Shown one piece after another: positions 44,062-54,753 of a stretch of 64,000 nt of DNA. The position numbers were made by a program, and so were the translations under genes. The stretch is from Prochlorococcus sp. AG-402-N23 (GTDB taxonomy: Bacteria > Cyanobacteriota > Cyanobacteriia > PCC-6307 > Cyanobiaceae): assembly GCA_003216355.1 (NCBI GenBank), contig QCIX01000006.1:1-64000 (forward strand), given 5' to 3'. The notes beneath the pieces were generated by a model. The model searched no databases, had not been told where the DNA came from, and saw nothing but the letters and a program-made list of their open reading frames with translations. Every line of letters begins with the position of its first letter. The first letter of the stretch is position 1.

Positions 44062-44795
44062 TAATCTTCTACAGTATCAATAATTTCAGCTTTTTCTGTG
44101 TTTTCAGGTAATTCAGTTATTTTTTCTTTTTTTGAGGAGGGAATGACGTTAGCTGAAGTTTTGTTTAGATATTCTCCTGTATTTTCTGAGAAAACAAGAT
44201 TCATTTCGTGATCATATGTTATGTATCTGTGAGTTTGCTCTGTTTTTGTGCGCTCTAAAATTGATTCATTACCAACTTTTTTTCTTAATTTAATTACAGC
44301 ATCAAAAATTGCTTCTGGTCTTGGTGGACATCCTGGAAGATATAAATCAACTGGTATCAATTTATCAACTCCCCTCACAGCAGTTGTAGAATCTGCACTG
44401 AACATTCCCCCTGTGATTGTGCAAGCACCCATGGCAATCACATATTTTGGTTCAGGCATTTGTTCATAAAGCCTTACTAGGGCTGGAGCCATCTTCATCG
44501 TTACAGTCCCTGCAACTATTAGCAAATCTGCTTGCCTTGGCGAGCTTCTAGGTACTAATCCAAATCTATCAAAATCAAATCTAGATCCTATTAAGGCAGC
44601 AAATTCTATAAAGCAACAAGCTGTTCCATACAAGAGAGGCCATAGACTGCTCAACCTAGCCCAATTATGAAGATCGTCTAAACTTGTCAATATAATATTT
44701 TCGCTTAAATCTGTAGTAACTTGTGGGGCACCAAGAGGATTGCAAGTCCCTTCCCGAATTTCTCTAATTGCTTTTGGGGATAATTGTGGATTCAA
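44061..44795 (-). CDS. ndhK: NAD(P)H-quinone oxidoreductase subunit K
   Basis: [53 protein letters not shown]. Confidence 0.97.
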   Translation of the reverse strand: MNPQLSPKAIREIREGTCNPLGAPQVTTDLSENIILTSLDDLHNWARLSSLWPLLYGTACCFIEFAALIGSRFDFDRFGLVPRSSPRQADLLIVAGTVTMKMAPALVRLYEQMPEPKYVIAMGACTITGGMFSADSTTAVRGVDKLIPVDLYLPGCPPRPEAIFDAVIKLRKKVGNESILERTKTEQTHRYITYDHEMNLVFSENTGEYLNKTSANVIPSSKKEKITELPENTEKAEIIDTVED

Positions 44796-44799
44796 TTTT

Positions 44800-45162
44800 T
44801 TAACTCCATTCTAAAGCACCTTTTCTCCATGCGTATGCTAAGGCAATCACAAGTATTGCAATAAAAATTAAAGCCTCAATAAAAGCTAATAAGCCTAATC
44901 TATTGAAGGCAACAGCCCAAGGATAAAGGAATACTGTCTCAACATCAAATATAACGAAAACCAAGGCAAACATGTAATAACGAATATTAAATTGAATCCA
45001 TGCTCCTCCTATAGGCTCCATTCCAGATTCATAGGTAAGTTTTCTTTCCCCTGTTCTGCCTTTTGGGGCAACAATGAGATTAGTAACTAGAGCTAATACT
45101 GGAACAGCTGCTGCAATTAAAAGGAAACCTAAAAAATATTCATAGCCAGTTAATAAAAACAT
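44800..45162 (-). CDS. ndhC: NAD(P)H-quinone oxidoreductase subunit 3
   Basis: [40 protein letters not shown]. Confidence 0.97.
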   Translation of the reverse strand: MFLLTGYEYFLGFLLIAAAVPVLALVTNLIVAPKGRTGERKLTYESGMEPIGGAWIQFNIRYYMFALVFVIFDVETVFLYPWAVAFNRLGLLAFIEALIFIAILVIALAYAWRKGALEWS

Positions 45163-45239
45163 CTTGAAAAATTAATTTTGAATAAAAGTCGCTTAATTAA
45201 GCAAAATCTTTTAAAGTTCTTAAAGAACAATAATAAACC

Positions 45240-45668
45240 GTGAGTGAAAACATTCAACCAGCCTCTGAGGAAAACAAATTAGTTAAAGACTTTGAGAAAG
45301 AAAAACTTTCTGAAAACTCCTCAGGAGTAAATGTTGAACAACCTATCCTTAATCTAGAACAAAATAGATTCGAATGTAGAAGTTGTGGATACATTTATGA
45401 TCCTTCTGAAGGAAATAAAAAATTAAATATACCTAAAAATACCCCTTTTTCAGAGTTAGATGGTAATACCTTTGCTTGCCCTGTTTGTCGAGCCGGTAAA
45501 AATTTTTATAAGGATATAGGTCCTAAATCTAAACCAAGTGGTTTTGAAGAAAATTTAGTTTATGGCTTTGGTTTTAATAGTTTACCTCCTGGACAAAAAA
45601 ATATATTGATTTTTGGAGGGCTGGCGTTTGCTGCTGCTATGTTCCTTTCTTTGTACTCTTTGCATTAA
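45240..45668 (+). CDS. rubA: Membrane-anchored rubredoxin (GTG start)
   Basis: FECRSCGYIYDPSEG ... FACPVCRAGKNFY; C-terminal TM. Confidence 0.94.
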   Translation: MSENIQPASEENKLVKDFEKEKLSENSSGVNVEQPILNLEQNRFECRSCGYIYDPSEGNKKLNIPKNTPFSELDGNTFACPVCRAGKNFYKDIGPKSKPSGFEENLVYGFGFNSLPPGQKNILIFGGLAFAAAMFLSLYSLH

Positions 45669-45677
45669 TATATACAA

Positions 45678-46694
45678 ATGAAAAAAATTATTACTAGTAT
45701 TCCAAATTTTCTATTATCTATCCTCATTTGTTTCTTATTGAGCAGTTGTTCATCTACAGGAGTAAAGATGAGTGATAGCAGTCCTTGGAAAATAATTCAG
45801 TTTGAGGACAAGGCTAATGCTTTAGATGTTGATTTTATAGATGATAAAAATGGATTTTTAGTAGGTTCTAATAGACTTATTATGGAATCTAATGATGGAG
45901 GAGAAACCTGGGACAAAAGAAATTTAGATTTACCAAGTGAAGAGAACTTTCGCCTACTAGATATTGACTTTAAAGGTGAAGAGGGATGGTTAATAGGTCA
46001 GCCCTCATTAGTTATGCATACACTTGATGCGGGAAAGAATTGGACACGTTTATCTCTAGGTAATAAATTACCAGGCCAACCATTTTTAATAACTACTGTC
46101 GATGCTGGTGTTGCAGAATTGGCTACCACTGCAGGTGCTATTTATGAAACATCAGATAGTGGTGAATCATGGAATGCAAAAGTTGTAGACGCATCTGGTT
46201 CTGGGGGTGTAAGAGATTTAAGAAGAACTAATAATGGAGATTATGTCAGTGTAAGTAGTCTGGGTAATTTCTTTTCTACTTTGGAAAATGATAGTGATGC
46301 ATGGATAGCTCATCAAAGAGCTAGTAGCAAAAGAGTTCAAAGTATTGGTTTTAATCCAGAAGGAAGTTTATGGATGCTTTCTAGAGGAGCAGAAATTAGA
46401 TTTAATGAAGATACTGATGACCTAGAAAATTGGTCAAAGCCTATCATACCTATTCTTAATGGATACAATTATCTAGACATGGGATGGGATCCAAATGGTG
46501 ATATATGGGCTGGCGGGGGTAATGGGACTTTAATAGTAAGTAAAGATCAAGGTAAAACTTGGAATAAAGATCCTATTGCTTCTGAATTACCAACAAACTA
46601 CATAAAAATAGTTTTTCTTGATAACGAAGTTTTAGATAATCAAAAAGGATTTGTACTTGGTGAGCGTGGTTATATCCTTAAATGGAATAGCTAA
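45678..46694 (+). CDS. ycf48: Photosystem II assembly factor Ycf48/HCF136
   Basis: Lipoprotein-like signal (LLSSCSS), BNR-like repeats, ETWDKRNL; upstream of psbEFLJ. Confidence 0.94.
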   Translation: MKKIITSIPNFLLSILICFLLSSCSSTGVKMSDSSPWKIIQFEDKANALDVDFIDDKNGFLVGSNRLIMESNDGGETWDKRNLDLPSEENFRLLDIDFKGEEGWLIGQPSLVMHTLDAGKNWTRLSLGNKLPGQPFLITTVDAGVAELATTAGAIYETSDSGESWNAKVVDASGSGGVRDLRRTNNGDYVSVSSLGNFFSTLENDSDAWIAHQRASSKRVQSIGFNPEGSLWMLSRGAEIRFNEDTDDLENWSKPIIPILNGYNYLDMGWDPNGDIWAGGGNGTLIVSKDQGKTWNKDPIASELPTNYIKIVFLDNEVLDNQKGFVLGERGYILKWNS

Positions 46695-46829
46695 CTTTGA
46701 ATAACTTCATTTAATATTAAAAAAAAATGAATTTTTGACAGATTTAGCAACTGTCTGTAACCAACCTGTTAATTTCTTCGCGAACTTATGATTTTACACT
46801 GTAAGATCATAAGGTAAACATTTGTGATT

Positions 46830-47078
46830 ATGGCCGCAGGTTCAACGGGTGAACGCCCATTCTTTGAAATAATCACCAGTATTAGGTACTGGATTATTCA
46901 TGCAGTAACATTACCAGCTATCTTTATAGCAGGCTTCTTATTTGTATATACAGGTTTAGCCTACGATGCTTTCGGAACTCCTCGTCCAGATAGTTATTTC
47001 CAATCATCTGAATCTAAAGCACCTGTCGTAACACAAAGATTTGAAGCTAAATCTCAACTAGATTTAAGAACAAAATAA
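46830..47078 (+). CDS. psbE: Cytochrome b559 alpha subunit
   Basis: [42 protein letters not shown] at 46830 preferred to upstream GTG 46824. Confidence 0.96.
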
Positions 47079-47080
47079 CA

Positions 47081-47227
47081 ATGACTAATTCTCAAGCTCC
47101 AATGCAGGCTGCGGAAGTCCGCGTTTATCCTATATTTACTGTTCGTTGGCTAGCAGTTCACGCTTTAGCTATCCCATCAGTATTCTTTTTAGGTTCTATT
47201 GCTGCTATGCAATTCGTAGCCCGATAA
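47081..47227 (+). CDS. psbF: Cytochrome b559 beta subunit
   Basis: 48 aa by eye: [48 protein letters not shown]. Confidence 0.96.
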
Positions 47228-47238
47228 ATTTAACTATC

Positions 47239-47358
47239 ATGCAAGTAAACGAAAATCCTAACAAAGTTCCAGTTGAACTTAATCGTACAAGCCTATATTT
47301 AGGCTTATTATCCGTCTTTGTATTGGGAATTTTATTTTCCAGTTACTTTTTCAATTAA
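47239..47358 (+). CDS. psbL: Photosystem II protein PsbL
   Basis: [39 protein letters not shown]. Confidence 0.95.
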
Positions 47359-47367
47359 ATTAAAATT

Positions 47368-47565
47368 ATGAGTAAATTAAAAGGACCTGATGGAAGAATT
47401 CCAGATAGACTTCCCGACGGTAGACCAGCAGTTGCATGGGAAAGAAGATGGACTGAAGGAACTCTCCCACTATGGCTTGTTGCTACAGCAGGTGGAATTG
47501 CAGTTATCTTCGTTTTAGGAATATTCTTCTATGGCTCGTACCAAGGTGTTGGAGCTGGCGGCTAA
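47368..47565 (+). CDS. psbJ: Photosystem II protein PsbJ
   Basis: [65 protein letters not shown]. Confidence 0.95.
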   Translation: MSKLKGPDGRIPDRLPDGRPAVAWERRWTEGTLPLWLVATAGGIAVIFVLGIFFYGSYQGVGAGG

Positions 47566-47608
47566 CAAATCCTCACCTTGACCTTACAATAACTTATATC
47601 TAATAAGC

Positions 47609-48502
47609 CTAATAAGATTCAGTAAATATCCTTAGTTTTTCTTTTGTAGAGCTTGGGATATTTTCTTTTTGGGTTATCAATCCATCTTTTAATGAAAAAT
47701 GAGACTTACTTTTTGGTCTTTCTTTTTCAATTAATTTAGCTACTTCGAAGATTATTTTATTAGCGACTTCAGTATTCGATCTAAGATTATCCAAAACCAT
47801 CTCTACAGAAACTTCTTGATGAGTTTGATGCCAGCAATCATAATCAGTAACCATTGACAATGAGGAGTAAGCTATTTCAGCTTCTTTAGCTAATCTTGCT
47901 TCTGTATGATTCGTCATTCCTATTATTGAACATCCCCAGCTTCTATATAAATTAGATTCTGCTCTAGTTGAGAAAGCGGGACCTTCCATTGCTAGATAGG
48001 TGCCCCCTCTATGCAATTGTCTACCACCAGGAATATTTTTTTCTCCGATTTCACTTAATATACGGGATAAATTTGTGCAGAAGGGATCTCCCATAGTTAC
48101 GTGTGCTACAGCTCCCTCGTTAAAGAACGTTGCTGGTCTATTTTTTGTCCGGTCTATAAATTGATCTGGCACCACTATATCAAGCGGCCTTATCTGTTCT
48201 TGTAATGAACCAACTGCTGATGGAGCAATAATCCATCTTACTCCTATTGATCTTAGAGCCCAAATATTAGCTTTGTAAGGGATTTCAGTAGGATTTAATC
48301 TATGTGTTCTTCCATGCCTAGGAATGAATGCTATCTCTAAATTTCCAAGACTATATACTCTTATTGAATCAGAAGGTTTACCATAGGGAGTATTGATTTC
48401 TATTTCTCTTAAGTAATCTATTTGATTCATTGAATAAAATCCACTCCCACCAATTACTCCTAATCTTGATTTTTCAATTGGTAATAAATGTTCTTTATTC
48501 AT
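47609..48502 (-). CDS. mtnP: S-methyl-5'-thioadenosine phosphorylase
   Basis: LGVIGGSGFYSM, AFIPRHGRTHRLNPTEIPYKANI, GTYLAMEGPAFSTRAES. Confidence 0.94.
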   Translation of the reverse strand: MNKEHLLPIEKSRLGVIGGSGFYSMNQIDYLREIEINTPYGKPSDSIRVYSLGNLEIAFIPRHGRTHRLNPTEIPYKANIWALRSIGVRWIIAPSAVGSLQEQIRPLDIVVPDQFIDRTKNRPATFFNEGAVAHVTMGDPFCTNLSRILSEIGEKNIPGGRQLHRGGTYLAMEGPAFSTRAESNLYRSWGCSIIGMTNHTEARLAKEAEIAYSSLSMVTDYDCWHQTHQEVSVEMVLDNLRSNTEVANKIIFEVAKLIEKERPKSKSHFSLKDGLITQKENIPSSTKEKLRIFTESY

Positions 48503-48512
48503 TGTGATGTAA

Positions 48513-50684
48513 ATGACTTTTAATCATCTAGTACTAATTGGAGGAGGACACACAAATGTTCTTTTAATTAAGAAATGGTTAATGTGGACGAAATTAATGC
48601 CAGAGATTCCTGTTTCAATTATATCTAGAGATTCTCATTTGGTTTATTCGGCGATGTTCCCATCGGTGCTTTCAAAATCAATTTCTTTAGAAGAGAGTTT
48701 AATTGATATAAAATCTTTAGCAAAAAATGCAAAAGTATCTTTTGTAGAAGAAGAAGTAAAGGATATTGATTTTAATTTAAAGAAAATTGTTTTAAGTAAC
48801 AGACCCTCAATTAATTATTCGAAGTTGGTTCTTAATTATGGAAGTCAAACAATAATTCCAAAAGAATTTGAATCACAAGTTAAAAATCAAATTGCTTTTA
48901 CGATTAAACCTTTTTTGAGAGCTTATGATTTAATTCAAAAAGAGGACATTTTGGATTCAGTTAATGCACTTCCATTTGTAATAGTTGGGAGTGGCCTTGC
49001 TGCAATTGAAGTATCATATGCTTTGAGAAAAAGATGGAGAGTTAGATCTTTAAAATTATTATGTGATTCAAGAAAAATTAATAATAAGATTCTAAAGAGT
49101 TTACGGAATTCTAATATTGATTTAGTTGAAAACCTTAATTTTGATTATGGCAAGATTCTTTTATGTACTGGAAATAAATCTCCTTTATGGGCACAAAAAA
49201 AATTATTAGATTCGGATTCTTATGGCAGAATAATTACAAATCAGAATTTGCAGATAAAAAGTTTATCTGGAATCTTTGCTGTCGGTGATTGTGCGGTTGT
49301 AGGTTCAGCAAAAAGACCAGCATCGGGAGTTTTTGCAGTAAAAGTTGTAAATACATTAGTACAAAATCTAAAAAAAGATATAGAAGGGAGATCATTAAAA
49401 CAGTGGTTTCCTCAAAAGATCGGATTGCAAATAGTAAATATATTTCCAAGCCATCATCCAAAGGCTTTTGCTATTTATCGCAATTTTGTTTTCGGCCCTT
49501 CTTTTATTTTTTGGATTTTAAAGCATAAAATTGATCTCAACTTTATTAAAAAGTTCAGATCAAAAAGGCTAATTATGAAAGGTAGTGGAAAAAATATTTC
49601 ATTGAATGATTGCAGGGGTTGTGCAGCTAAAATTCCTCAGATTGTTTTGAATAAATCATTCATAAATTCTAATTTAGATTCTTTTGCTTCATCTCCTGAA
49701 GATTCAGTTGAGATATATCAAAATGGTAAAGATATTATCTTGCAAAGTGTAGATGGATTTCCTGCTTTAGTAAGTGATCCTTGGCTTAATGCAAAAATTA
49801 CTACTTTGCATGCTTGCTCAGATTTGTGGGCATGCGGCGCAAAACTTTCATCCGCACAGGCTTTAATATCATTACCAAAAGTTGAAAGGGAATTTCAGAG
49901 TTACCTCTTTTCTCAATCCCTTCAAGGTATTAAATCAACAGTTGAGGATCATGGAGGTGAATTACTTGGCGGCCATACTTTCGAGGCAAGAAGTTTAGTA
50001 AATAAACCTTATTCATTAGGAATAGATATTTCTTTAACTGTCCAAGGCATTTTGAAAAATGGAGCAAAACCATGGCTTAAATCTGGAATGAATATTGGAG
50101 ATATCCTCATGATGTCAAGACCTCTGGGCGTTGGGATTTACTTTGCCGGTCAAATGCAAAATATTAATCTGCTAGGTAGTTCTTCTGAAGTAATTAATAA
50201 TTTAGTAAAAAGTCAGCAATATTTGATTGATGAAATTTATCTTTTTCAAAATCAATCTAAAGAATCATTAGTCAATGCTGCAACTGACATTACTGGATAT
50301 GGATTTATTGGACATCTTAAAGAAATGGTTGAATCATCTAATTTATATAGGCAAAGCAATAATCTTGAGCAACTAAAAGTTTTATTAGATTTATTTGCAT
50401 TTAAAGCTTATCCTGGAGTATTTGATTTAATAAGAAAAGATGTTAAAAGTACTTTCTTTGAATCTAATAAAGAAATTTTTGACAAAATTTATAAAGTAAA
50501 TAAGCAAAAAAGAATAATTAATTTTTTAAACGAAAATTCATTAGATCAAGAGACTCTTAACGAGAGAATATCATTATTATTAGATCCTCAAACATGTGGC
50601 CCTTTGTTGATTAGCTGCAATCGTAAATATGAAAATGTTCTAAGGGATAAATGGTACAAGGTTGGAGAAGTTGTAAAAATGTAA
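48513..50684 (+). CDS. selD: NADH-dehydrogenase-like FAD oxidoreductase fused to selenide,water dikinase
   Basis: N-terminal NDH-2-like FAD domain (LIGGGHTNVLLIKKW; GIFAVGDCAVV) followed by SelD domain (DCRGCAAKI; GGHTFEARSL; ATDITGYGFIGHL). Confidence 0.93.
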   Translation: MTFNHLVLIGGGHTNVLLIKKWLMWTKLMPEIPVSIISRDSHLVYSAMFPSVLSKSISLEESLIDIKSLAKNAKVSFVEEEVKDIDFNLKKIVLSNRPSINYSKLVLNYGSQTIIPKEFESQVKNQIAFTIKPFLRAYDLIQKEDILDSVNALPFVIVGSGLAAIEVSYALRKRWRVRSLKLLCDSRKINNKILKSLRNSNIDLVENLNFDYGKILLCTGNKSPLWAQKKLLDSDSYGRIITNQNLQIKSLSGIFAVGDCAVVGSAKRPASGVFAVKVVNTLVQNLKKDIEGRSLKQWFPQKIGLQIVNIFPSHHPKAFAIYRNFVFGPSFIFWILKHKIDLNFIKKFRSKRLIMKGSGKNISLNDCRGCAAKIPQIVLNKSFINSNLDSFASSPEDSVEIYQNGKDIILQSVDGFPALVSDPWLNAKITTLHACSDLWACGAKLSSAQALISLPKVEREFQSYLFSQSLQGIKSTVEDHGGELLGGHTFEARSLVNKPYSLGIDISLTVQGILKNGAKPWLKSGMNIGDILMMSRPLGVGIYFAGQMQNINLLGSSSEVINNLVKSQQYLIDEIYLFQNQSKESLVNAATDITGYGFIGHLKEMVESSNLYRQSNNLEQLKVLLDLFAFKAYPGVFDLIRKDVKSTFFESNKEIFDKIYKVNKQKRIINFLNENSLDQETLNERISLLLDPQTCGPLLISCNRKYENVLRDKWYKVGEVVKM

Positions 50685-51932
50685 TTAATTTCTATTTAAT
50701 TTGTCAATTTCCAAATATCTTAATCTTTTGATTTCCTTTCCCATCTTCTTCCCTGGGTCCCATCCTTCTTTTTTTAAAGTTTCACCATCTTTTTTTGATT
50801 TTATGAATTTGTAAATAAATAACCACTTAAACAATTTACGCCAGTATGGTCCTCCATCACAAATTAATAATTTGACTGTCTCATCATTAAGGTTTCTGTC
50901 CTCAATAAATTCTGTCCAACTTGATGGAGAAAAGTGATTGAAATTTTTTTGGTTTGTATTTAATATCTTTTTGATATTTAAATAATCTTCTAATATTTTT
51001 ATCTCACTATTATTTACCAAAAATCTTTGACATGCTTTTTCTAAATCTTCTGAATCTTTTAATAAGTAAAGCATATGATTTCCCTTTAACTTCTTAATCC
51101 AATTTAGTCCTCTTAAAAACCTTTTATCGACTTTAATATTTTTATTTAAGATTGAGATAATTTTCCATTTATGAATTATTGAAATTACATTAGTCAAATT
51201 ATCGTGTTTGCATATTTCAGCTAGTTCCATCCTTATTCGTATGCCTAATGCAGGAGGGTAAATTATTTTCTGATCAGTTTCTGAACTTTTCCATGGCCAT
51301 TGTCTAACTGTTTCTTGAGATTGTTTGAGGGAATTATTTGAAATATTGAAATCTAACCTTGAAGCATATTTTGCACATCTAATTAATCTACTTGGATCAT
51401 CTGAAATACTATTACTGTGAAGTAAGTTCAATCTTTTACTTTTTATATCAGAAATTCCTCCATAAAGATCATAGATTTTCCCTGTCGACACCTCGAAGGC
51501 TATTGAATTTATAGTGAAATCTCTCCTCTTAAGATCCTCCTCAATAGTACTTTTATTTACTGTGGGATTTAAGCCTGGAGCAGAATAAATTTCTTTTCTT
51601 GCAGAAGCAATATCAACTTTATAGTCATTAATATTTATTTCTACAGTGTTGTATAAATTAAATTCCTTGATTAAACATAAATCTACATTTACAATATTTT
51701 TTTTTATAAATTTTGCAAGAGAAATAGAGGATCCTTCAATAACAAGATCAATATCTACAGGTTTAGAAAACGATTTTTTGTGGAATTTACTAATTAACAA
51801 ATCTCTTAAATAACCGCCAACAAAAGCCACTTTAGTATTGTTATTAGATTCTATGTATTTAGTAATAAGGTTATATAGATTAAATGGAGTTTTGATTAAT
51901 TCCCCTTGGATGTAATCAGAGATATCGTTCAT
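50685..51932 (-). CDS. cca: tRNA nucleotidyltransferase / poly(A) polymerase family
   Basis: VAFVGGYLRDLLI, VDIDLVIEG, EEDLKRRDFTINSIAFE. Confidence 0.92.
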   Translation of the reverse strand: MNDISDYIQGELIKTPFNLYNLITKYIESNNNTKVAFVGGYLRDLLISKFHKKSFSKPVDIDLVIEGSSISLAKFIKKNIVNVDLCLIKEFNLYNTVEININDYKVDIASARKEIYSAPGLNPTVNKSTIEEDLKRRDFTINSIAFEVSTGKIYDLYGGISDIKSKRLNLLHSNSISDDPSRLIRCAKYASRLDFNISNNSLKQSQETVRQWPWKSSETDQKIIYPPALGIRIRMELAEICKHDNLTNVISIIHKWKIISILNKNIKVDKRFLRGLNWIKKLKGNHMLYLLKDSEDLEKACQRFLVNNSEIKILEDYLNIKKILNTNQKNFNHFSPSSWTEFIEDRNLNDETVKLLICDGGPYWRKLFKWLFIYKFIKSKKDGETLKKEGWDPGKKMGKEIKRLRYLEIDKLNRN

Positions 51933-51937
51933 GAGTT

Positions 51938-54346
51938 TTAACTTACATAACGAATTGGAGCTAATCTGGGATCTAGAATTTTACTTCCTTTATCACCAAA
52001 TTTTACTGCTAAAGATATTTTTTCCCCACTCCCAAAAATATGTATAATTTCACCTTTCCCAAATTTTGAGTGAATTAGCTTATCTCCAACTATCCAGCTT
52101 TTCCCTTTACTTGGCCCTGAATATAATTTTCTGACTGCATTTATTGGTTTGTTAACAAATTCATTTTGATTGTTTCGATCAACTCTTGTTAAACGATCAA
52201 GATGCAAATCTCTTCTAATTGAAGCACCACCAGTTTGTGGTAATTCGCCATCCATTAGATCTTCAGGTATTTCCGAAAGAAATATTGAAGGAATTGTTGC
52301 TTCACGCATTCCACCCCATAATCTCCTTTCTCTGGCATGACTTAAGAAAACTCTTTCTTTAGCTCTAGTAATACCTACGTAGCATAATCTTCTTTCCTCT
52401 TCAAGAAGTGAGGGAGTATCTATTGATCTATGGCTAGGGAAGAGACCTTGTTCTAGCCCAGTGATAAAAACATTTTGAAATTCTAAACCTTTACTATTAT
52501 GCAGGGTCATGAGAGTTAAAGAGTTAGGATTATTTTTCTTCGTATCATTATCAGTTGTTAAGGCTGCTGTAGAAAGAAATCCCTCTACATCTCCACTTTC
52601 TGTTTCTTCTTCATATTGAGTAGCTGCATTAATTAGTTCTTGTAAGTTATTTCTTCTATCTTCAGATTCTTCAGTCCCACTAGAGAGCAAGTCACTTAAA
52701 TAACCACTTTTTTCTAATATAAGTTGTAGTAGTTGCGCGGGACCTGAATTTTCTAAGTAACACAGTAGATCATTCATAACTTCAGTAAATTTATTAATTC
52801 CTTTTGATGATCGGCCTATTGTTTCTTCAAGACTTTGCTTATCATTAAGAACCTCCCATAATGGGATATTTAACCTATTAGATAGTTCATTAAGTTTTTG
52901 AATAGTAGTCTTACCAATCCCTCTTCTAGGAACATTTATGATTCGTAAAAGACTAACGTTATCTGAAGAATTAACCAGAACTTTCAAATATGCTATTGCA
53001 TCTTTAATTTCTCTTCTATCATAAAAACGCAATCCTCCAAAAATTGTATAAGGAATGCGCCACCTTACAAGAGATTCTTCTAAAACTCTCGACTGAGCTC
53101 TTGTTCGATATAAAATTGCAAAATTTTTCCAAATTGGGTTTTGATTATAGTTATTGAGTGATTTTATTTTATTGGTAATTGCTTCTGCCTCGGAAATTTC
53201 ATCATCACAGCTGAGTAACGTTAAAAGTTCCCCTTTTGCTTTAGTAGCCTTTAAAACTTTGTCAATTCTTTCAGAGTTGTTTTCAATTAGTGAGTTTGCA
53301 GCATCAAGGATATTGGAAGATGACCTATAGTTTTCTTCTAATTTAATTAAAGACGATTTTGTATCGTCTTTGATTGAAGTTTTAAAATCTTCTTGAAAAC
53401 CAATTAAAATTCTAAAGTCAGCTGCTCTGAAACTATAAATACTTTGATCAGCATCCCCAACTACAAAAATTGATCGATCTTCCCAATTGAAGAATTTTTT
53501 TGGTTCAGTATTTCCAGCCGTAATTAATTTTATAAGTTCATATTGTGTTCTATTTGTATCTTGATATTCGTCAACTAAAATATGTTTAAATCTTTTGTGC
53601 CAGTAATCTCTGACTATATCATTTTGCCTCAATAAGAAAACAGGCAAAAGTAGAAGATCATCAAAATCTAAAGAATTATTTTTTGAGAGCGAAATTCTAT
53701 ATCTCTTGTAGGCTTCTGCAACTGTTTTATCAAAATTATTATCTGCTTTTTCTAAAAGATCATTAGAAGTTAAGCATTGATTTTTAGCATTACTTATTAA
53801 TCTTTTAATCTTTTTGGGATCATATCTTTTTGGGTCAAGATTCATATCTTGACTAATAATTTCTTTTACTAATGTTTGAGAATCTGTTTCATCATAAATT
53901 GAAAATTGCCTTGTCCATTTTAGGCCTTCTGGATCAGTATATTTTTCAATATCGTATCTCAGAAGTCTTGAAAATAAAGAATGGAAAGTACCGATCCAAA
54001 GGTTCTGAAGCCTCTCTTGGTGAACGTTTGTTCTTAATTGATTTTGATCAATTTCTTTGAGAGTTGTCCAAGGCTGACCAAATTGATTAAAAGCTAATTC
54101 TTGGGCTAGAAGAACCTCTAATCTTGCTTTCATTTCTTTGGCAGCTTTGTTAGTGAAAGTGACTGCTAGAATGTTATAGGGATCTATAGAGTTACCCTCA
54201 ATAAGGTTTGCAATTCTGTGAGTAAGAGCCTTAGTTTTTCCACTACCTGCACCAGCTACAACTAATAGTGGTCCATAAACATGTTTTACTGCTTGAAGTT
54301 GTTGATTGTTTAGGGACTTAAAAAGGAAATTGTTGGTTTGAGGCAC
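51938..54346 (-). CDS. UvrD/PcrA family DNA helicase
   Basis: GAGSGKTKALTHRI, VDEYQDTNRTQYEL, VGDADQSIYSFRAAD, LMTLHNSKGLEF. Confidence 0.95.
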   Translation of the reverse strand: MPQTNNFLFKSLNNQQLQAVKHVYGPLLVVAGAGSGKTKALTHRIANLIEGNSIDPYNILAVTFTNKAAKEMKARLEVLLAQELAFNQFGQPWTTLKEIDQNQLRTNVHQERLQNLWIGTFHSLFSRLLRYDIEKYTDPEGLKWTRQFSIYDETDSQTLVKEIISQDMNLDPKRYDPKKIKRLISNAKNQCLTSNDLLEKADNNFDKTVAEAYKRYRISLSKNNSLDFDDLLLLPVFLLRQNDIVRDYWHKRFKHILVDEYQDTNRTQYELIKLITAGNTEPKKFFNWEDRSIFVVGDADQSIYSFRAADFRILIGFQEDFKTSIKDDTKSSLIKLEENYRSSSNILDAANSLIENNSERIDKVLKATKAKGELLTLLSCDDEISEAEAITNKIKSLNNYNQNPIWKNFAILYRTRAQSRVLEESLVRWRIPYTIFGGLRFYDRREIKDAIAYLKVLVNSSDNVSLLRIINVPRRGIGKTTIQKLNELSNRLNIPLWEVLNDKQSLEETIGRSSKGINKFTEVMNDLLCYLENSGPAQLLQLILEKSGYLSDLLSSGTEESEDRRNNLQELINAATQYEEETESGDVEGFLSTAALTTDNDTKKNNPNSLTLMTLHNSKGLEFQNVFITGLEQGLFPSHRSIDTPSLLEEERRLCYVGITRAKERVFLSHARERRLWGGMREATIPSIFLSEIPEDLMDGELPQTGGASIRRDLHLDRLTRVDRNNQNEFVNKPINAVRKLYSGPSKGKSWIVGDKLIHSKFGKGEIIHIFGSGEKISLAVKFGDKGSKILDPRLAPIRYVS

Positions 54347-54368
54347 TTTTGGAAGGGTTTTTCAAAAA

Positions 54369-54644
54369 TCAGACTTTACTATGAGATTCAGATTTCGTTT
54401 CTAGATCTTCTAACGTTTTTTTTAAATTGATAAGTTCATTATTGTTATTAATTATTTCTTCAAATTTATTTTGAGGCATCTTTAATTTCATACTTCTGTC
54501 TAGAATTTCTTTTTCCAATCTCTTTTTATATGAGGAAATAAGTTTCTTTGATAATTTTAAATCCTGTTGATCCAAAACTTTATTAAAAATGTAGTTATAT
54601 ATTAGCGGAAAAAAATTTTTTATTTGAATTATTTCAACTATCAC
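54369..54644 (-). CDS. Conserved hypothetical protein
   Basis: 91 aa ORF, charged helical C-terminus. Confidence 0.55.
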   Translation of the reverse strand: MIVEIIQIKNFFPLIYNYIFNKVLDQQDLKLSKKLISSYKKRLEKEILDRSMKLKMPQNKFEEIINNNNELINLKKTLEDLETKSESHSKV

Positions 54645-54753
54645 TTTGGAATGAAGTTATTAATTAAGAAGCGTTGCGTTAAGTTTGAAATTGTATTGTT
54701 TTTACTAGCTTTGTATTATTCTTAAAATCGGTCTTTAATTTTTTACTACAAGA

